From contig BNCN01000005.1 of assembly GCA_014656495.1 (NCBI GenBank), forward strand, positions 551,914-615,913: 64,000 bases of DNA, given 5' to 3'. The notes below the pieces were generated by a model. The model was not told the DNA's origin and ran no database searches. It saw only the letters and a program-made list of their open reading frames with translations. The stretch comes from Comamonas sp. KCTC 72670 (lineage in GTDB: Bacteria; Myxococcota; Myxococcia; Myxococcales; Myxococcaceae). Shown here one piece after another: positions 8,504-18,345 of the stretch (positions are counted from its first letter, which is position 1; each line of letters starts with the position of its first letter). The position numbers and the translations under genes were made by a program.

Positions 8504-11034
8504 GCGGAGACCTCGGAGGTGCAGCGCTCACGCAGCGCCACGTCCTGGGACAGCCGCTCCAGCGTCTGGGCCGTGGCCTGCTGGGCCTCGGGGATGGGCT
8601 GGGCCTTGAGCAGGGACTGCATCTGCTCCAGGTGCTGGCGCGTGCGCAGCAGGCCCATGGCCTCGACGATGCGGCGCAGCAGCATGGGGGCGCCGCCGGT
8701 GCGGGCCACCACGTCCTTCCACTGCGTGCGCATCTGCTCCCACCACGCCTCGCGGCCGGTGCGGTTGCCCAGCAGCCCCGCCACGAAGCTGGACACGTCC
8801 TGCGTCTTCACGGTGTCCGTGTAGAGCAGGCCGCGCGCGCGCTCGGTGAGCGCCGGGGCCTCGAAGGCGGTGAGGGCCAGCAGGTAACGCCGCTGCGTGG
8901 CGGGGTCCGGCTCCGACGGGAGCTTCTGGAGGAAGGCGTCGAAGAGCGCCGCGTCACCCGCGCGCGCCACCATGCCCACCGCGGCGTCCAGCAGGTTGGG
9001 CTCCAGCGCGTCGCGATCTCCCTGGAGCATGCGCGCCACGCGGGGCTTCGCCTCGGCGAGCGCGTCCTGGCTGCGCGCCAGGCCACCCACCGCGCGCACC
9101 AGCGCCGCGCGCCGCAGCTTCACCCGGTCCGCTTCGTTCGGCGCCGCCTGCCAGCCCAGCTTCTTCAGGCCGGGGCCCAGCAGCTTTTCAATCCAGGCGC
9201 GGAAGCGGACCTGGTCCTCGCCGTCCACCAGCCGGCTCTCGATGTAGGCCAGCCGGCCCACCAGCTCGTCCAGGACGGAGTCGTCCTCCTCGTCGGCGAA
9301 GCGGCCGGCCAGGTCCAGCAGGTCCGCCACCGACGCCTCTCCCGCGCGCACCAGCGCCCACTGGTCCGCCAGCAGGGAGATGCGCTCGGAGGGCGCCAGC
9401 ACCTTCAGGTTCGTCGCCAGCTTCTCCAGGCCCGGCTTGTCATAGGCCACCCGGTAGAAGCCGGTGGAGGCCGCGTTGGCCGTCAGCCACTTCACGTCGC
9501 CCTCGCCCTCCAGCTTCACCGTGGCCTGCGCGTCGCGCAGCAGCACGCGCTGCTCCCGCACGCCGCTGGCGTCCTGGTAGCGCAGCACCACCGGCACCGG
9601 CCACTTCTCGCCGCTCGTCACGCCGGGCTCGGAATAGTAGCGGCGCTGCGACAGCGACAGCGCGCGGCCGTCCAGCTTCACGGAGACGAGCGGGAAGCCG
9701 CTCTGGCCCACCCACGCGGTGGCCAGTTCCTCCACGGGCTGCTTCGCGGCCTCGCCCAGCGCGTTCCACAAGTCTTCCTTCACCGCGTTGGCGCGCGCGT
9801 GCTTGCGCATGTAGTGGCGGATGCCCTCGCGGAAGGGGGCCTCGCCGAGGAAGCCTTCAATCATCCGCAGCACCGCGCCGCCCTTCTCGTACGTAATCGC
9901 GTCGAAGCTCTCTCCGGCCTCGCCCGCGTTGCGCACCTCCCCGTGGATGGGGTGCGTGGACTTGAGCGCGTCCAGGTGCAGCGCGCTGGCGCGGTGCGCG
10001 TCGAAGTCCAGCCACATGCGCCACTCGGGGCGCCACTGGTCCACAATCTTGAAGGCCATCCACGTGGCGAAGGCCTCGTTCAGCCACAGGTCGTCCCACC
10101 ACACCATGGTGACCCAGTTGCCGAACCACTGGTGCGCCAGCTCGTGCGTCACCACCTCCGCCACGCGCTTCTTCACCGACAGCGGCGCGGTGGCCGGGTC
10201 CAGGAGCAGCGCCACCTCGCGGTAGGTGATGAGGCCGGCGTTCTCCATGGCGCCCGCCTCGAAGTCCGGGATGCCCACCTGGTCCACCTTGGTGAAGGCA
10301 TACGGCAGCCCGAAGTAGTCCTGGAGCTTGGGCAGCACCGCCAGGGCCACGTCCTGGCCGAAGCGCGTCAGGTGCGCCTTCTCCGGCAGGGCCCACGTGC
10401 GCACCGGCACGCCCTGCACGTCCTGCGCGTCGGTGCCCACCAGCGGGCCCACGACCAGGGCGATGAGGTAGCTGCTGAGCACCTCCGTCTCCTGGAACGT
10501 CACCGCGCGCAGGTTGCCCTCCTGCGTGTCCTTCACCACCGGGCCGTTGCCCAGCACGGTGAGGCCCTGCGGCACGCGCACGGTGAGGGCCCAGCGCGCC
10601 TTGAAGGCGGGCTCGTCGAAGCAGGGGAAGAGGCGGCGCGCGTCGGCGGCCTCGAACTGGGTGGCCGCCACCTTGCCCGCCTGGTACAGGCCGCGCAGCC
10701 CCTCCGTGAAGCGGCCCGTCCACGCGATGTCCAGCGTCGCGGCGCCCGCGGGCAGCGCCTCTTCGAAGCGGAGCACCACCGTCTCGCTCGCAGGCATGGG
10801 CTGGATGGACGCCGGCTTGTGCTGCGTGTTGCCCGCGCGGAACGTCACCTCGCCCAGGTTCAGGGCGATGGCGTGCAGGATGATTTCCTTCGAGGGCGCC
10901 GACAGCTCCAGCTCGAGCGTCTGCTGACCGGAGAAGGACTTCGCGTCCAGGTCCAGGGTCAGCGTGGCCGCGTAACGGCGGGGACGGATGGAGGTCGGCA
11001 GGCGGAAGTTCTTGTCTTCGGTCGGGTGCGCCAT
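8482..11034 (-). CDS. M1 family zinc aminopeptidase (aminopeptidase N type)
   Basis: An 850-residue metallopeptidase that removes N-terminal residues from peptides. The exopeptidase motif GAMENAG is near residue 262 and the zinc motif HELAHQW near residues 296-302, with the third ligand Glu in NEAFATWM about 18 residues later. The C-terminal ERAP1-like helical half is complete, so length and domains match a full M1 enzyme. No signal peptide is seen, suggesting a cytosolic enzyme. It starts 13 bp after the HELCH protein gene and overlaps the aldolase-like gene, placing it mid-operon. Confidence 0.95.
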   Translation of the reverse strand: MAHPTEDKNFRLPTSIRPRRYAATLTLDLDAKSFSGQQTLELELSAPSKEIILHAIALNLGEVTFRAGNTQHKPASIQPMPASETVVLRFEEALPAGAATLDIAWTGRFTEGLRGLYQAGKVAATQFEAADARRLFPCFDEPAFKARWALTVRVPQGLTVLGNGPVVKDTQEGNLRAVTFQETEVLSSYLIALVVGPLVGTDAQDVQGVPVRTWALPEKAHLTRFGQDVALAVLPKLQDYFGLPYAFTKVDQVGIPDFEAGAMENAGLITYREVALLLDPATAPLSVKKRVAEVVTHELAHQWFGNWVTMVWWDDLWLNEAFATWMAFKIVDQWRPEWRMWLDFDAHRASALHLDALKSTHPIHGEVRNAGEAGESFDAITYEKGGAVLRMIEGFLGEAPFREGIRHYMRKHARANAVKEDLWNALGEAAKQPVEELATAWVGQSGFPLVSVKLDGRALSLSQRRYYSEPGVTSGEKWPVPVVLRYQDASGVREQRVLLRDAQATVKLEGEGDVKWLTANAASTGFYRVAYDKPGLEKLATNLKVLAPSERISLLADQWALVRAGEASVADLLDLAGRFADEEDDSVLDELVGRLAYIESRLVDGEDQVRFRAWIEKLLGPGLKKLGWQAAPNEADRVKLRRAALVRAVGGLARSQDALAEAKPRVARMLQGDRDALEPNLLDAAVGMVARAGDAALFDAFLQKLPSEPDPATQRRYLLALTAFEAPALTERARGLLYTDTVKTQDVSSFVAGLLGNRTGREAWWEQMRTQWKDVVARTGGAPMLLRRIVEAMGLLRTRQHLEQMQSLLKAQPIPEAQQATAQTLERLSQDVALRERCTSEVSAWLKRQP

Positions 11035-11047
11035 AGGGATGCGGAAT

Positions 11048-11626
11048 CTAGCCTCCGCGCCGCCGCCTGCCTGGACTTATGTCAGGGGTGTTTTCATCCA
11101 CACCCTTGGCGGCCCCGGAAACCCGCTGTCTGGCGGGGCGGGGCACCAACTGGTGGAAGAGGCTCGATTCCCGCTGGAAGAAGCCTTCCGTGTGGAAGGA
11201 ACACGGCAGCTCCAGCAGAAGAAAGTCCAGGTGGTGACACAGCTCGTGCAGCAGGGTGCGCAGGTAGGTGCGGAAGGCCACCACGCGCGCGTGCTTCGCC
11301 GTCCGCATCCAGAGCTGGAGGAGGGGGCGGCGGCCGCGCTCCAGGGTGTACATGCCGTGCAGCTCGCCGGTGGAGGAGGACGGGCGGACCTCCAGGACCT
11401 CCACCCGGGTCGTCGCCACGCCGAGCCGCTCGCACAGGGCGTCGCTCAGCCGGGCGGTGGCCCGCTCCGTGTCCTCCACCTGGCCCGTGGCCAAAGCCTC
11501 TCGGAGCGCGGCCACCAGCGGCTCCAGCGTCCGGGGCTCGCGCAGGCGGAGCGCGTGCACCGAATCACTCATCCGGTAGACGCGTTGCTGCGCGGGGGTG
11601 AGGTTGTCGAAGTAGGCGAAGGTCAC
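11048..11626 (-). CDS. Small HELCH-motif zinc metalloprotease-like protein
   Basis: About 192 residues with a GTG start at 11626, chosen because coding character begins there and the upstream gene ends at 11674. A zinc-binding signature HELCHHLDF lies near residue 126, preceded by a helix with RTYLRTLLHE. This resembles the SprT/minigluzincin style of HExxH proteins. The rest shows a helical N-terminus (NLTPAQQRVYRMSD) and a C-terminal SSLFHQLVP segment. It is immediately upstream of the M1 peptidase gene. Substrate unknown; start codon uncertain. Confidence 0.7.
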   Translation of the reverse strand: MTFAYFDNLTPAQQRVYRMSDSVHALRLREPRTLEPLVAALREALATGQVEDTERATARLSDALCERLGVATTRVEVLEVRPSSSTGELHGMYTLERGRRPLLQLWMRTAKHARVVAFRTYLRTLLHELCHHLDFLLLELPCSFHTEGFFQRESSLFHQLVPRPARQRVSGAAKGVDENTPDISPGRRRRGG

Positions 11627-11673
11627 GGGTGCGTCGCTGTTCCAGACAGCTTCCCACCCGTGACCGCCACTGG

Positions 11674-12261
11674 CTACAGCCCGCCGGCCTCCAGCGCGCC
11701 CCCCAGCCCGGGGAAGGGCTTGGTGAGCAGGGCCTGGAAGACGATGTCCTCCAGGCGAATCTGCGCCGGGAGCTGCGGCAGCGTGAGCCCGGAGCGGACC
11801 ACCGTGTTGCTGACGATGACCCAGACACGCCGGCGGCCGATGGCGCTCTTGAGCGCCGGGGCGTCGATGCGCACGGGCGTGCGGGAGTTGGGCTGGAAGT
11901 CCCGCTGGGAGAGGATTTCCGCCGCCGTGTCGTAATAGGCCGGCCGGTTGAAGTCCGTGTACAGCCGGGGGTTGTCCGGCGTGGCGCTGCCGGAGAGCGA
12001 CAGTCGCGCGGACGTGCGCAGGGTGAGCGTGGCGGACGGGTTGACCACGACGAGGCTGGCGGAGACCTCGTTGACGATGATGTCCAGGTCCTGCGTGTTG
12101 ACGGACTCCTCCGGCAGGTCGAGCGCCACCTCGGCGTAGACGGGCTCCAGCAGCGAGGTGACGGGCACCACCTGGTCGAAGGGCTCGGTCTGGATGGCGA
12201 TCTCCGCCGAGCACGCGGACATCAGCAGCACACAGGGGAGCAGCAGCAGGGCGCGCATCAT
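11674..12261 (-). CDS. Hypothetical lipoprotein
   Basis: A 195-residue protein with signal sequence and lipobox LLMSAC at its N-terminus (MMRALLLLPCVLLMSACSAE). The mature part is beta-rich and is not recognised as a named family. Its start overlaps the stop of the upstream beta-barrel-like gene by four bases, implying coupled translation and perhaps a shared envelope function. Confidence 0.82.
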   Translation of the reverse strand: MMRALLLLPCVLLMSACSAEIAIQTEPFDQVVPVTSLLEPVYAEVALDLPEESVNTQDLDIIVNEVSASLVVVNPSATLTLRTSARLSLSGSATPDNPRLYTDFNRPAYYDTAAEILSQRDFQPNSRTPVRIDAPALKSAIGRRRVWVIVSNTVVRSGLTLPQLPAQIRLEDIVFQALLTKPFPGLGGALEAGGL

Positions 12262-12968
12262 CGGAAGCTCCAGGACAGGTCGAGGACGGGGAGGACGGGC
12301 AGGCTCTCTCCGGGGAGCGCCGGGTCGCTCATGTCCACATAGGTGGCGCCCAGGCCCAGGCCGAAGTGCTCGCCGCCGTAGCGGACGCCCGCGGCGGCGC
12401 GCAGGGTGGAGCCGCCCTTCACGCGCACGCCCGCTTCACCCACCACGGACCAGTGCCCCGCGAAGTTGAAGGCCACCGCGCCGGTGAAGGCGAGGTAGTC
12501 CGACGTGTAGATGCCGTAGCGCGCCTCGCCCTGCACGAGGAGCGGGCCCAGCGCCATGCCGTAGACGGCGTAGAACGATGGGCCGGAAAACTCAGGTTCG
12601 AAGCGCTGGAGCGCGGGCGTGTCCGCCTCCGACGTCACGATGTCCGAGTACACGGAGGTGCCCACGAAGTGCGTGTAGCGCGCGCCCAGCACGAAGCGGT
12701 GCGCGCCCGAGGCCATGGCCCAGCGCAGCCCCACGTTGGGCGCCAGCAAGGCGTTGGCGTACATCGACGTGTCCACCGCGAGGCCCGCGAACAGCGGCAG
12801 GGCCGTGCGCTGGAGGCCCAGGACGGGCGCGTCGATGACCTCCGCCGCGTCCGTGGTCAGCAGGCGCGCGGTGTTGGTGCGGACGCCGCGAGCGTCTTCG
12901 TCCGCGGCGGCGAGTGAGGGAGACAGCAGGGCGGCGAGCGCCCAGGCTGCGAAGGGGTGATGTTTCAA
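12258..12968 (-). CDS. Putative outer-membrane beta-barrel protein
   Basis: A 236-residue protein with a cleavable signal peptide (MKHHPFAAWALAALLSPSLAAADE). The mature part shows alternating Gly/aromatic strands such as YTHFVGTSVYSD, FSGPSFYAVYGMAL, VQGEARYGIYTSD and HWSVVGEAGVRVKG, ending in LDLSWSFR, a C-terminal aromatic as in outer-membrane barrels. It is the first gene of the minus-strand operon that continues through the M1 peptidase. No family name recognised. Confidence 0.75.
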   Translation of the reverse strand: MKHHPFAAWALAALLSPSLAAADEDARGVRTNTARLLTTDAAEVIDAPVLGLQRTALPLFAGLAVDTSMYANALLAPNVGLRWAMASGAHRFVLGARYTHFVGTSVYSDIVTSEADTPALQRFEPEFSGPSFYAVYGMALGPLLVQGEARYGIYTSDYLAFTGAVAFNFAGHWSVVGEAGVRVKGGSTLRAAAGVRYGGEHFGLGLGATYVDMSDPALPGESLPVLPVLDLSWSFR

Positions 12969-13178
12969 TCCACGCGCTCCGGGTTGGCGAGGTGGACCGC
13001 ACGTTATGGCGATTCCGCCTCGCGCCGAGCGCCTGCTCGCTTTCGCGGCGGTGGATTGTCGAGTGTTTCGCGCGAGCAGTCACGGGTGACCTCCCCCGGA
13101 GCCGCGGGAGCTCGCGCGGACCGTGTGAAAGCGGCTCGCGAGTCAGGACAGGGGGTGTTCTCGTTTGCAGTCCACGGG

Positions 13179-14588
13179 ATGCGGCACATACCTTTCCATC
13201 CCGTGGAAGGTCGTTCAGAGCCAGGGGCTGTTCCGGGCCCGGAGCCGCGTGAGCGGGTGTTGGCGCTCTTGCGCTTGTATGGCTGGAACGCCACGTCGTT
13301 CCAGGTGCTCCAACCTCTCTTCCGTTACTGGTTCGACCCGGCCGGGGACGCGTGCGTGGCGTACGTGGACACGGGGAGCGCCTGGGTGGCCGCAGGGGCG
13401 CCCATCGCGTCGCAGGAGCGCCTGGCCGAGGTGACGGAAGGCTTCCACGCCGCGGCGCGCGCGGCGGGCCGGCGCGTGTGCTTCTTCGCCACCGAGCCCC
13501 GCTTCCATGAGCACGTGCCCATGGCGTCGCTGTCCATCGGCGAGCAGCCCGTCTGGGACCCGGCGAACTGGGACGCTGTCGTGCGTGGCAGCCGCAGCCT
13601 GCGAGAGCAGCTTCGCCGCGCCCGGGCGCGAGGCGTGACGGTGCGCGAGGTCTCCGCCGCGGCGCTCGAGGACCCGCGGAACCCCGCGTCCTGGGCGGTG
13701 GCGCGCTTGAAGCAACGCTGGCTGGCCTCCCGGCGCATGGCGCCCATGGGGTTTTTGGTCAAGCTCCACCCCGATGCCTTCGCGCACGAGCGCCACGCGT
13801 TCCTGGCGGAGGTGGGCGGCCAGGTGGTGGGCTTCCTCTCCATCGTCCCCGTGTACGCGCGGGACGGCTGGTTCCTCCAGGACCTGCTCCGCGTCCCCGA
13901 CGCGCCCAACGGCACCGCGGAGTCGCTGGTGGACGCCGCCATGCGCGCCGCGGCCAGCAAGGGCCGGCGCTATGTGACGCTGGGCCTGGCGCCGTTGTCG
14001 GGGCCGGTGCGGCCCTGGCTGCGGCTGGCGCGAGCCTGTGGCCGGCCCCTCTTCGACTTCGAGGGCCTGCGGGCCTTCAAGGCGAAGTTCCGCCCCGACG
14101 CCTGGGTGCCCCTGCAGCTGTCCTATCCCGCGCCACGCGGCGGCCTTCGCGCGGTGTACGACGCGTTGCGCGCCTTCGCGCAGGGCAGCCTGTGGCGCTT
14201 CGGCGTCGCCACCGTGCTGAGGCGCCCCCGGTTGCTGGTGCATGCGCTGGCCGTGTTGCTCGTCCCCTGGACGGCGCTGCTCGCGCTGCCCTCCACCGCG
14301 CGGTGGTTCCCCTCTGTCCAGGTGCAGTGGGCGTGGGTGCTCTTCGACGTGGGGCTGACGGTGGGGCTCTTCTCCCTGGTGCGCCGCTGGCGGGACTCGC
14401 TGGCCACGGCGCTGGGCGTCTTGACGGCGGGGGATGCCTGCCTGACGTTCGCCCAGGCCGTCACCTACAACGTGCCCCTGGCGCGCGGGGTGTTGGATGG
14501 GGCCGTCATCACGCTGGCGGTGCTCGCGCCCGCGGCGGCGTCCGGGCTGCTCTTCGCCTCCCGGGATGTGAGCCTGCCCGGGCGTTAG
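13179..14588 (+). CDS. DUF2156 (MprF C-domain-like) protein with C-terminal membrane segments
   Basis: A 469-residue protein from the ATG at 13179; a GTG at 13155 is an alternative start. Residues about 15-320 resemble the DUF2156 / phosphatidylglycerol lysyltransferase catalytic domain, a GNAT-like fold that moves an aminoacyl group from tRNA to a lipid. Recognisable parts are RVCFFATEPRF, SLREQLRRARARGV and GFLSIVPVYARDGWFLQDLLR. Residues about 350-465 hold four predicted transmembrane helices. In MprF the membrane part precedes the catalytic part, so the order here is reversed. It may modify membrane lipids, but this is inference. Confidence 0.8.
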   Translation: MRHIPFHPVEGRSEPGAVPGPEPRERVLALLRLYGWNATSFQVLQPLFRYWFDPAGDACVAYVDTGSAWVAAGAPIASQERLAEVTEGFHAAARAAGRRVCFFATEPRFHEHVPMASLSIGEQPVWDPANWDAVVRGSRSLREQLRRARARGVTVREVSAAALEDPRNPASWAVARLKQRWLASRRMAPMGFLVKLHPDAFAHERHAFLAEVGGQVVGFLSIVPVYARDGWFLQDLLRVPDAPNGTAESLVDAAMRAAASKGRRYVTLGLAPLSGPVRPWLRLARACGRPLFDFEGLRAFKAKFRPDAWVPLQLSYPAPRGGLRAVYDALRAFAQGSLWRFGVATVLRRPRLLVHALAVLLVPWTALLALPSTARWFPSVQVQWAWVLFDVGLTVGLFSLVRRWRDSLATALGVLTAGDACLTFAQAVTYNVPLARGVLDGAVITLAVLAPAAASGLLFASRDVSLPGR

Positions 14589-14833
14589 AGGGACACCCCG
14601 CTGTCCGTCGGCTCGTCCTCGGTGGGGACGGTGGCGCCGTGGCCGGGATGCAGGAACACCTCGCCGTGGTCCACCCGCGCCACCAGGTGGAAGCTCACCA
14701 TGAAGTCGCGGCTGGGCGGCCAGCCCTGCTCCAGCTCGAAGTGCGTGTCTCCAATCTCCACCACGGTGCCGAGCCTCCGGCCATGCTCGTCTCGCACCGA
14801 CATTCCCTCGCGCAATTCACCCGGGTCCCACAT
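14585..14833 (-). CDS. DUF2171-like small protein
   Basis: An 82-residue protein starting MWDPGELREGMSVRDEHG. The segment REGMSVRDEHGRRLGTVVE fits the DUF2171 / PRC-barrel-like pattern of small proteins that begin with a 'regulation of X' beta strand pair. The ORF is open further upstream, but the ATG at 14833 lies exactly at the conserved start. It converges with and overlaps the last four bases of the DUF2156 gene. Function unknown. Confidence 0.7.
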   Translation of the reverse strand: MWDPGELREGMSVRDEHGRRLGTVVEIGDTHFELEQGWPPSRDFMVSFHLVARVDHGEVFLHPGHGATVPTEDEPTDSGVSL

Positions 14834-15054
14834 GACGCCCTCCTGGGTTGTCTTCCTTGGCGGAAAGATGCGTGCGCCGAGGGTGTTCGGCAGCCCACGC
14901 AAGGTGTCTGCCATTGCTCCATTGATGGACATTCCCGGGAACGGACTCTGGACCGCGGCTCCGGTACAGTGGTGTTTTCAGGAAAGAACTGACCCCAGCC
15001 ACGGTGCCGCGACTTCCTCGCGGTGTGCCCGGTGGCTGGTGGGGAGGGGAGACC

Positions 15055-16368
15055 ATGCGCCCGCCGTGTGGCGTTGCACTGTCGCTCGCCGTCCTGCTGT
15101 TCGCCCGTTCCGGGCAGGCCCAACCCATGGACCGGGACGTGCCTTCCTCTCCCGCCGACCTGCCGCCCGGCGTGTCCGCGGTGCTGTGGAAGCTGTCCGT
15201 CCCGCCCCAGCTCGCCCCCACGCCCGAGCGCGTGCTCCTGGGCGAGAAGCTCTTCAACGACCAGCGGCTGTCGGTGGACAACACGGTGTCGTGCGCCACC
15301 TGTCATGACCCGCGCCTGGGCTTCGCCGACGCCAAGCCCGTGTCGGAGGGCGTGAAGGGGCAGAAGGTGACGCGCAACAGCCCCACCCTCCTCAACGCGC
15401 TCTTCAACGCCTCCCAGTTCTGGGACGGCCGCGCCTCCACGCTGGAGGACCAGGCGAAGCTGCCCATCCTCAACCCGCGCGAGATGGGCATGCCCGACGA
15501 GGCGGCGGTGGTGGCCAAGGTGAAGGCCATTCCGGAGTACGTGCGGGACTTCCAGAAGGTCTTCAACCGCGAGGTGAACTTCGACGACCTGGCGGTGGCC
15601 ATCGCCGCCTTCGAGCGCACGCTCTATTCGGGCAACGCGCGCTTCGACCACTTCATCACCGGCGACGCGAAGGCGTTCTCCGCCGCGGAGCGCCGGGGCT
15701 GGGCGCTCTTCAACGGCAAGGCCCGCTGCAACACCTGCCACGCGGGCAACGTGGTGTCGCCGCTGTTCAGCGACCAGAAGTTCCACAACATCGGCATCGC
15801 GGCGCACAAGACGGACTTCCCGCAGCTCGCCCGTGAGGGCCTGAGGGTCGTCCGCACCGGCGACGAGAAGCAGATTGACGAGCTGGCGCTGGAGACGCGC
15901 TTCTCCGAGCTGGGCCGCTTCCTGGTGACGAAGCAGGAGAACGACGTGGGCGCCTTCAAGACGCCCACCCTGCGCAACATCGCCATCACCGGTCCGTACA
16001 TGCACGACGGCTCATTGGTGACGCTGTGGGACGTCATGGACCACTACAACAAGGGCGGCGTGCCCAACCCGTACCTGGACGGCGGCATGCAGCGACTGGG
16101 GCTGACGGAGGCGGAGATCGACGACGTGGTGGCCTTCCTGTTCACCCTCACCGACGAGCAGTTCGCGAAGTTCGCCACCAAGGAGCAGGCCCGGCAGCGC
16201 GGGCTGAAGAACAAGCGCCCGGAGCGCGACACCGCGGTGGCCATGGGGAAGAAGGGGAACCTGGGTGACCTGGCGCCCAACCCGGACCTGGCGGTGAAGA
16301 ACCCGGCGGACATCGGTGTGTACGGCACCGAGGCCCAGGTGAAGCCCGCTTCGACGCCCAAGCCCTAG
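15055..16368 (+). CDS. MauG-type diheme cytochrome c peroxidase
   Basis: About 437 residues with a signal peptide (VALSLAVLLFARSGQAQ) and two heme c sites, CATCH at residues 80-84 and CNTCH at 225-229. The sequence follows the bacterial CcpA/MauG pattern, including NSPTLLNALFNASQFWDGRA and FKTPTLRNIAITGPYMHDGS. Such periplasmic proteins reduce peroxide or oxidise partner proteins. ATG 15055 is chosen because a GGGGAGGGGA ribosome site lies just upstream. First gene of an operon with a metallophosphoesterase (11 bp gap) and a cytochrome c. The C-terminal 60 residues after the second heme domain are an extra charged tail. Confidence 0.93.
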   Translation: MRPPCGVALSLAVLLFARSGQAQPMDRDVPSSPADLPPGVSAVLWKLSVPPQLAPTPERVLLGEKLFNDQRLSVDNTVSCATCHDPRLGFADAKPVSEGVKGQKVTRNSPTLLNALFNASQFWDGRASTLEDQAKLPILNPREMGMPDEAAVVAKVKAIPEYVRDFQKVFNREVNFDDLAVAIAAFERTLYSGNARFDHFITGDAKAFSAAERRGWALFNGKARCNTCHAGNVVSPLFSDQKFHNIGIAAHKTDFPQLAREGLRVVRTGDEKQIDELALETRFSELGRFLVTKQENDVGAFKTPTLRNIAITGPYMHDGSLVTLWDVMDHYNKGGVPNPYLDGGMQRLGLTEAEIDDVVAFLFTLTDEQFAKFATKEQARQRGLKNKRPERDTAVAMGKKGNLGDLAPNPDLAVKNPADIGVYGTEAQVKPASTPKP

Positions 16369-16379
16369 GAGACGCCGTC

Positions 16380-17498
<1,119 letters not shown>

Positions 17499-17513
17499 GC
17501 GCGAGGGGACACC

Positions 17514-18338
17514 ATGACCTTCCGGATGAAGCTGCTTGTGGGAACGGGTGCCGTGCTGTCGTTCGCGGGGGGCGTGGCGCTGGCCACGGGCCCCGTGTCG
17601 CCGCCCGCGCGGGGCACCCCGGCGCCCGAGGTGAAGAAGCACGAGCTGCCGGTGTCGAAGGACGGCAACCTCGTGGTGGGCTTGTGTGACGGCGAGACGT
17701 CCATGGAGGTGAAGGGCGTCAAGGCGGGGGAGTCACTGACGCGCGCCCAGGCGCAGCACGTGTCGGGCGCGCTGATGGAGGAGTGGCTGCGCAAGAACCC
17801 CAACGCCCACTGGGACGCGGTGCCCCTGGTGGCGCAGGCGCCCGCGCCGGGCTCCACCACGCCGCGCACCCAGCAGCCGCGCACGCCCCCGCCCTCCTCG
17901 AAGGGCACGGTGCGGGAGGGTGGCGTGACGCCGGAGAGCGGCGGCGCTCAGGTGAAGCAGCAACTGGCCGTGCCCATCCAGGACGGCCACACCTACGGCG
18001 CGTTCTCGGATAGGGATGAGGCCATCTGGGCCGCCTCCACCGAGCAATTCGTGGATGAAGGCCACCGCGTGTTCCATGACGCAAAGGCCATTGGCGGCAC
18101 GGTGGGCATCTCCTGCGACATGTGTCACCCGGACGCGTCCAACACCCACCCGGAGACCTATCCGAAGTACCAGGTGCAGCTCGGCCGCGTGGCGCTGCTG
18201 CGCGACATGATCAACTGGTGCATCGAGAACCCGGTGCGCGGCAGGCCGCTCGCGGATGGTGACCCGCGCATGCGCGCGATGGAGGCGTACATCTACGCCA
18301 AGCGCAAGGGCGTGAAGCTGGAGTACGGGAAGAAGTAG
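17514..18338 (+). CDS. Monoheme c-type cytochrome
   Basis: A 274-residue exported protein with signal peptide (MKLLVGTGAVLSFAGGVALA) and a single heme site CDMCH at about residues 201-205. The C-terminal heme domain (YQVQLGRVALLRDMINWC, then DPRMRAMEAYIYAKRKG) resembles the SoxA/DUF-type cytochromes in which the Met of the helix supplies a distal ligand. The middle, about residues 110-150, is Pro-rich and low complexity. Last gene of the peroxidase-phosphoesterase-cytochrome operon; it could pass electrons to or from the MauG-like peroxidase. Confidence 0.88.
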   Translation: MTFRMKLLVGTGAVLSFAGGVALATGPVSPPARGTPAPEVKKHELPVSKDGNLVVGLCDGETSMEVKGVKAGESLTRAQAQHVSGALMEEWLRKNPNAHWDAVPLVAQAPAPGSTTPRTQQPRTPPPSSKGTVREGGVTPESGGAQVKQQLAVPIQDGHTYGAFSDRDEAIWAASTEQFVDEGHRVFHDAKAIGGTVGISCDMCHPDASNTHPETYPKYQVQLGRVALLRDMINWCIENPVRGRPLADGDPRMRAMEAYIYAKRKGVKLEYGKK

Positions 18339-18345
18339 CCGCGGC

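Noticed and set aside
11060..11090. ACACCCCTGA seen also near 11080 and 23957 as possible further copies of the promoter block at 50661/53020
   Set aside because: In those places it lies inside or at the end of coding sequences (the CCC-TGA is a proline codon and stop at 23957), and the longer 15-mer is not conserved.
8632..11601. A 989-codon open frame on the plus strand over the M1 peptidase
   Set aside because: It is antisense to a protein with perfect GAMEN and HExxH motifs and has the Arg/His/Ala-rich composition typical of a shadow frame in GC-rich DNA.
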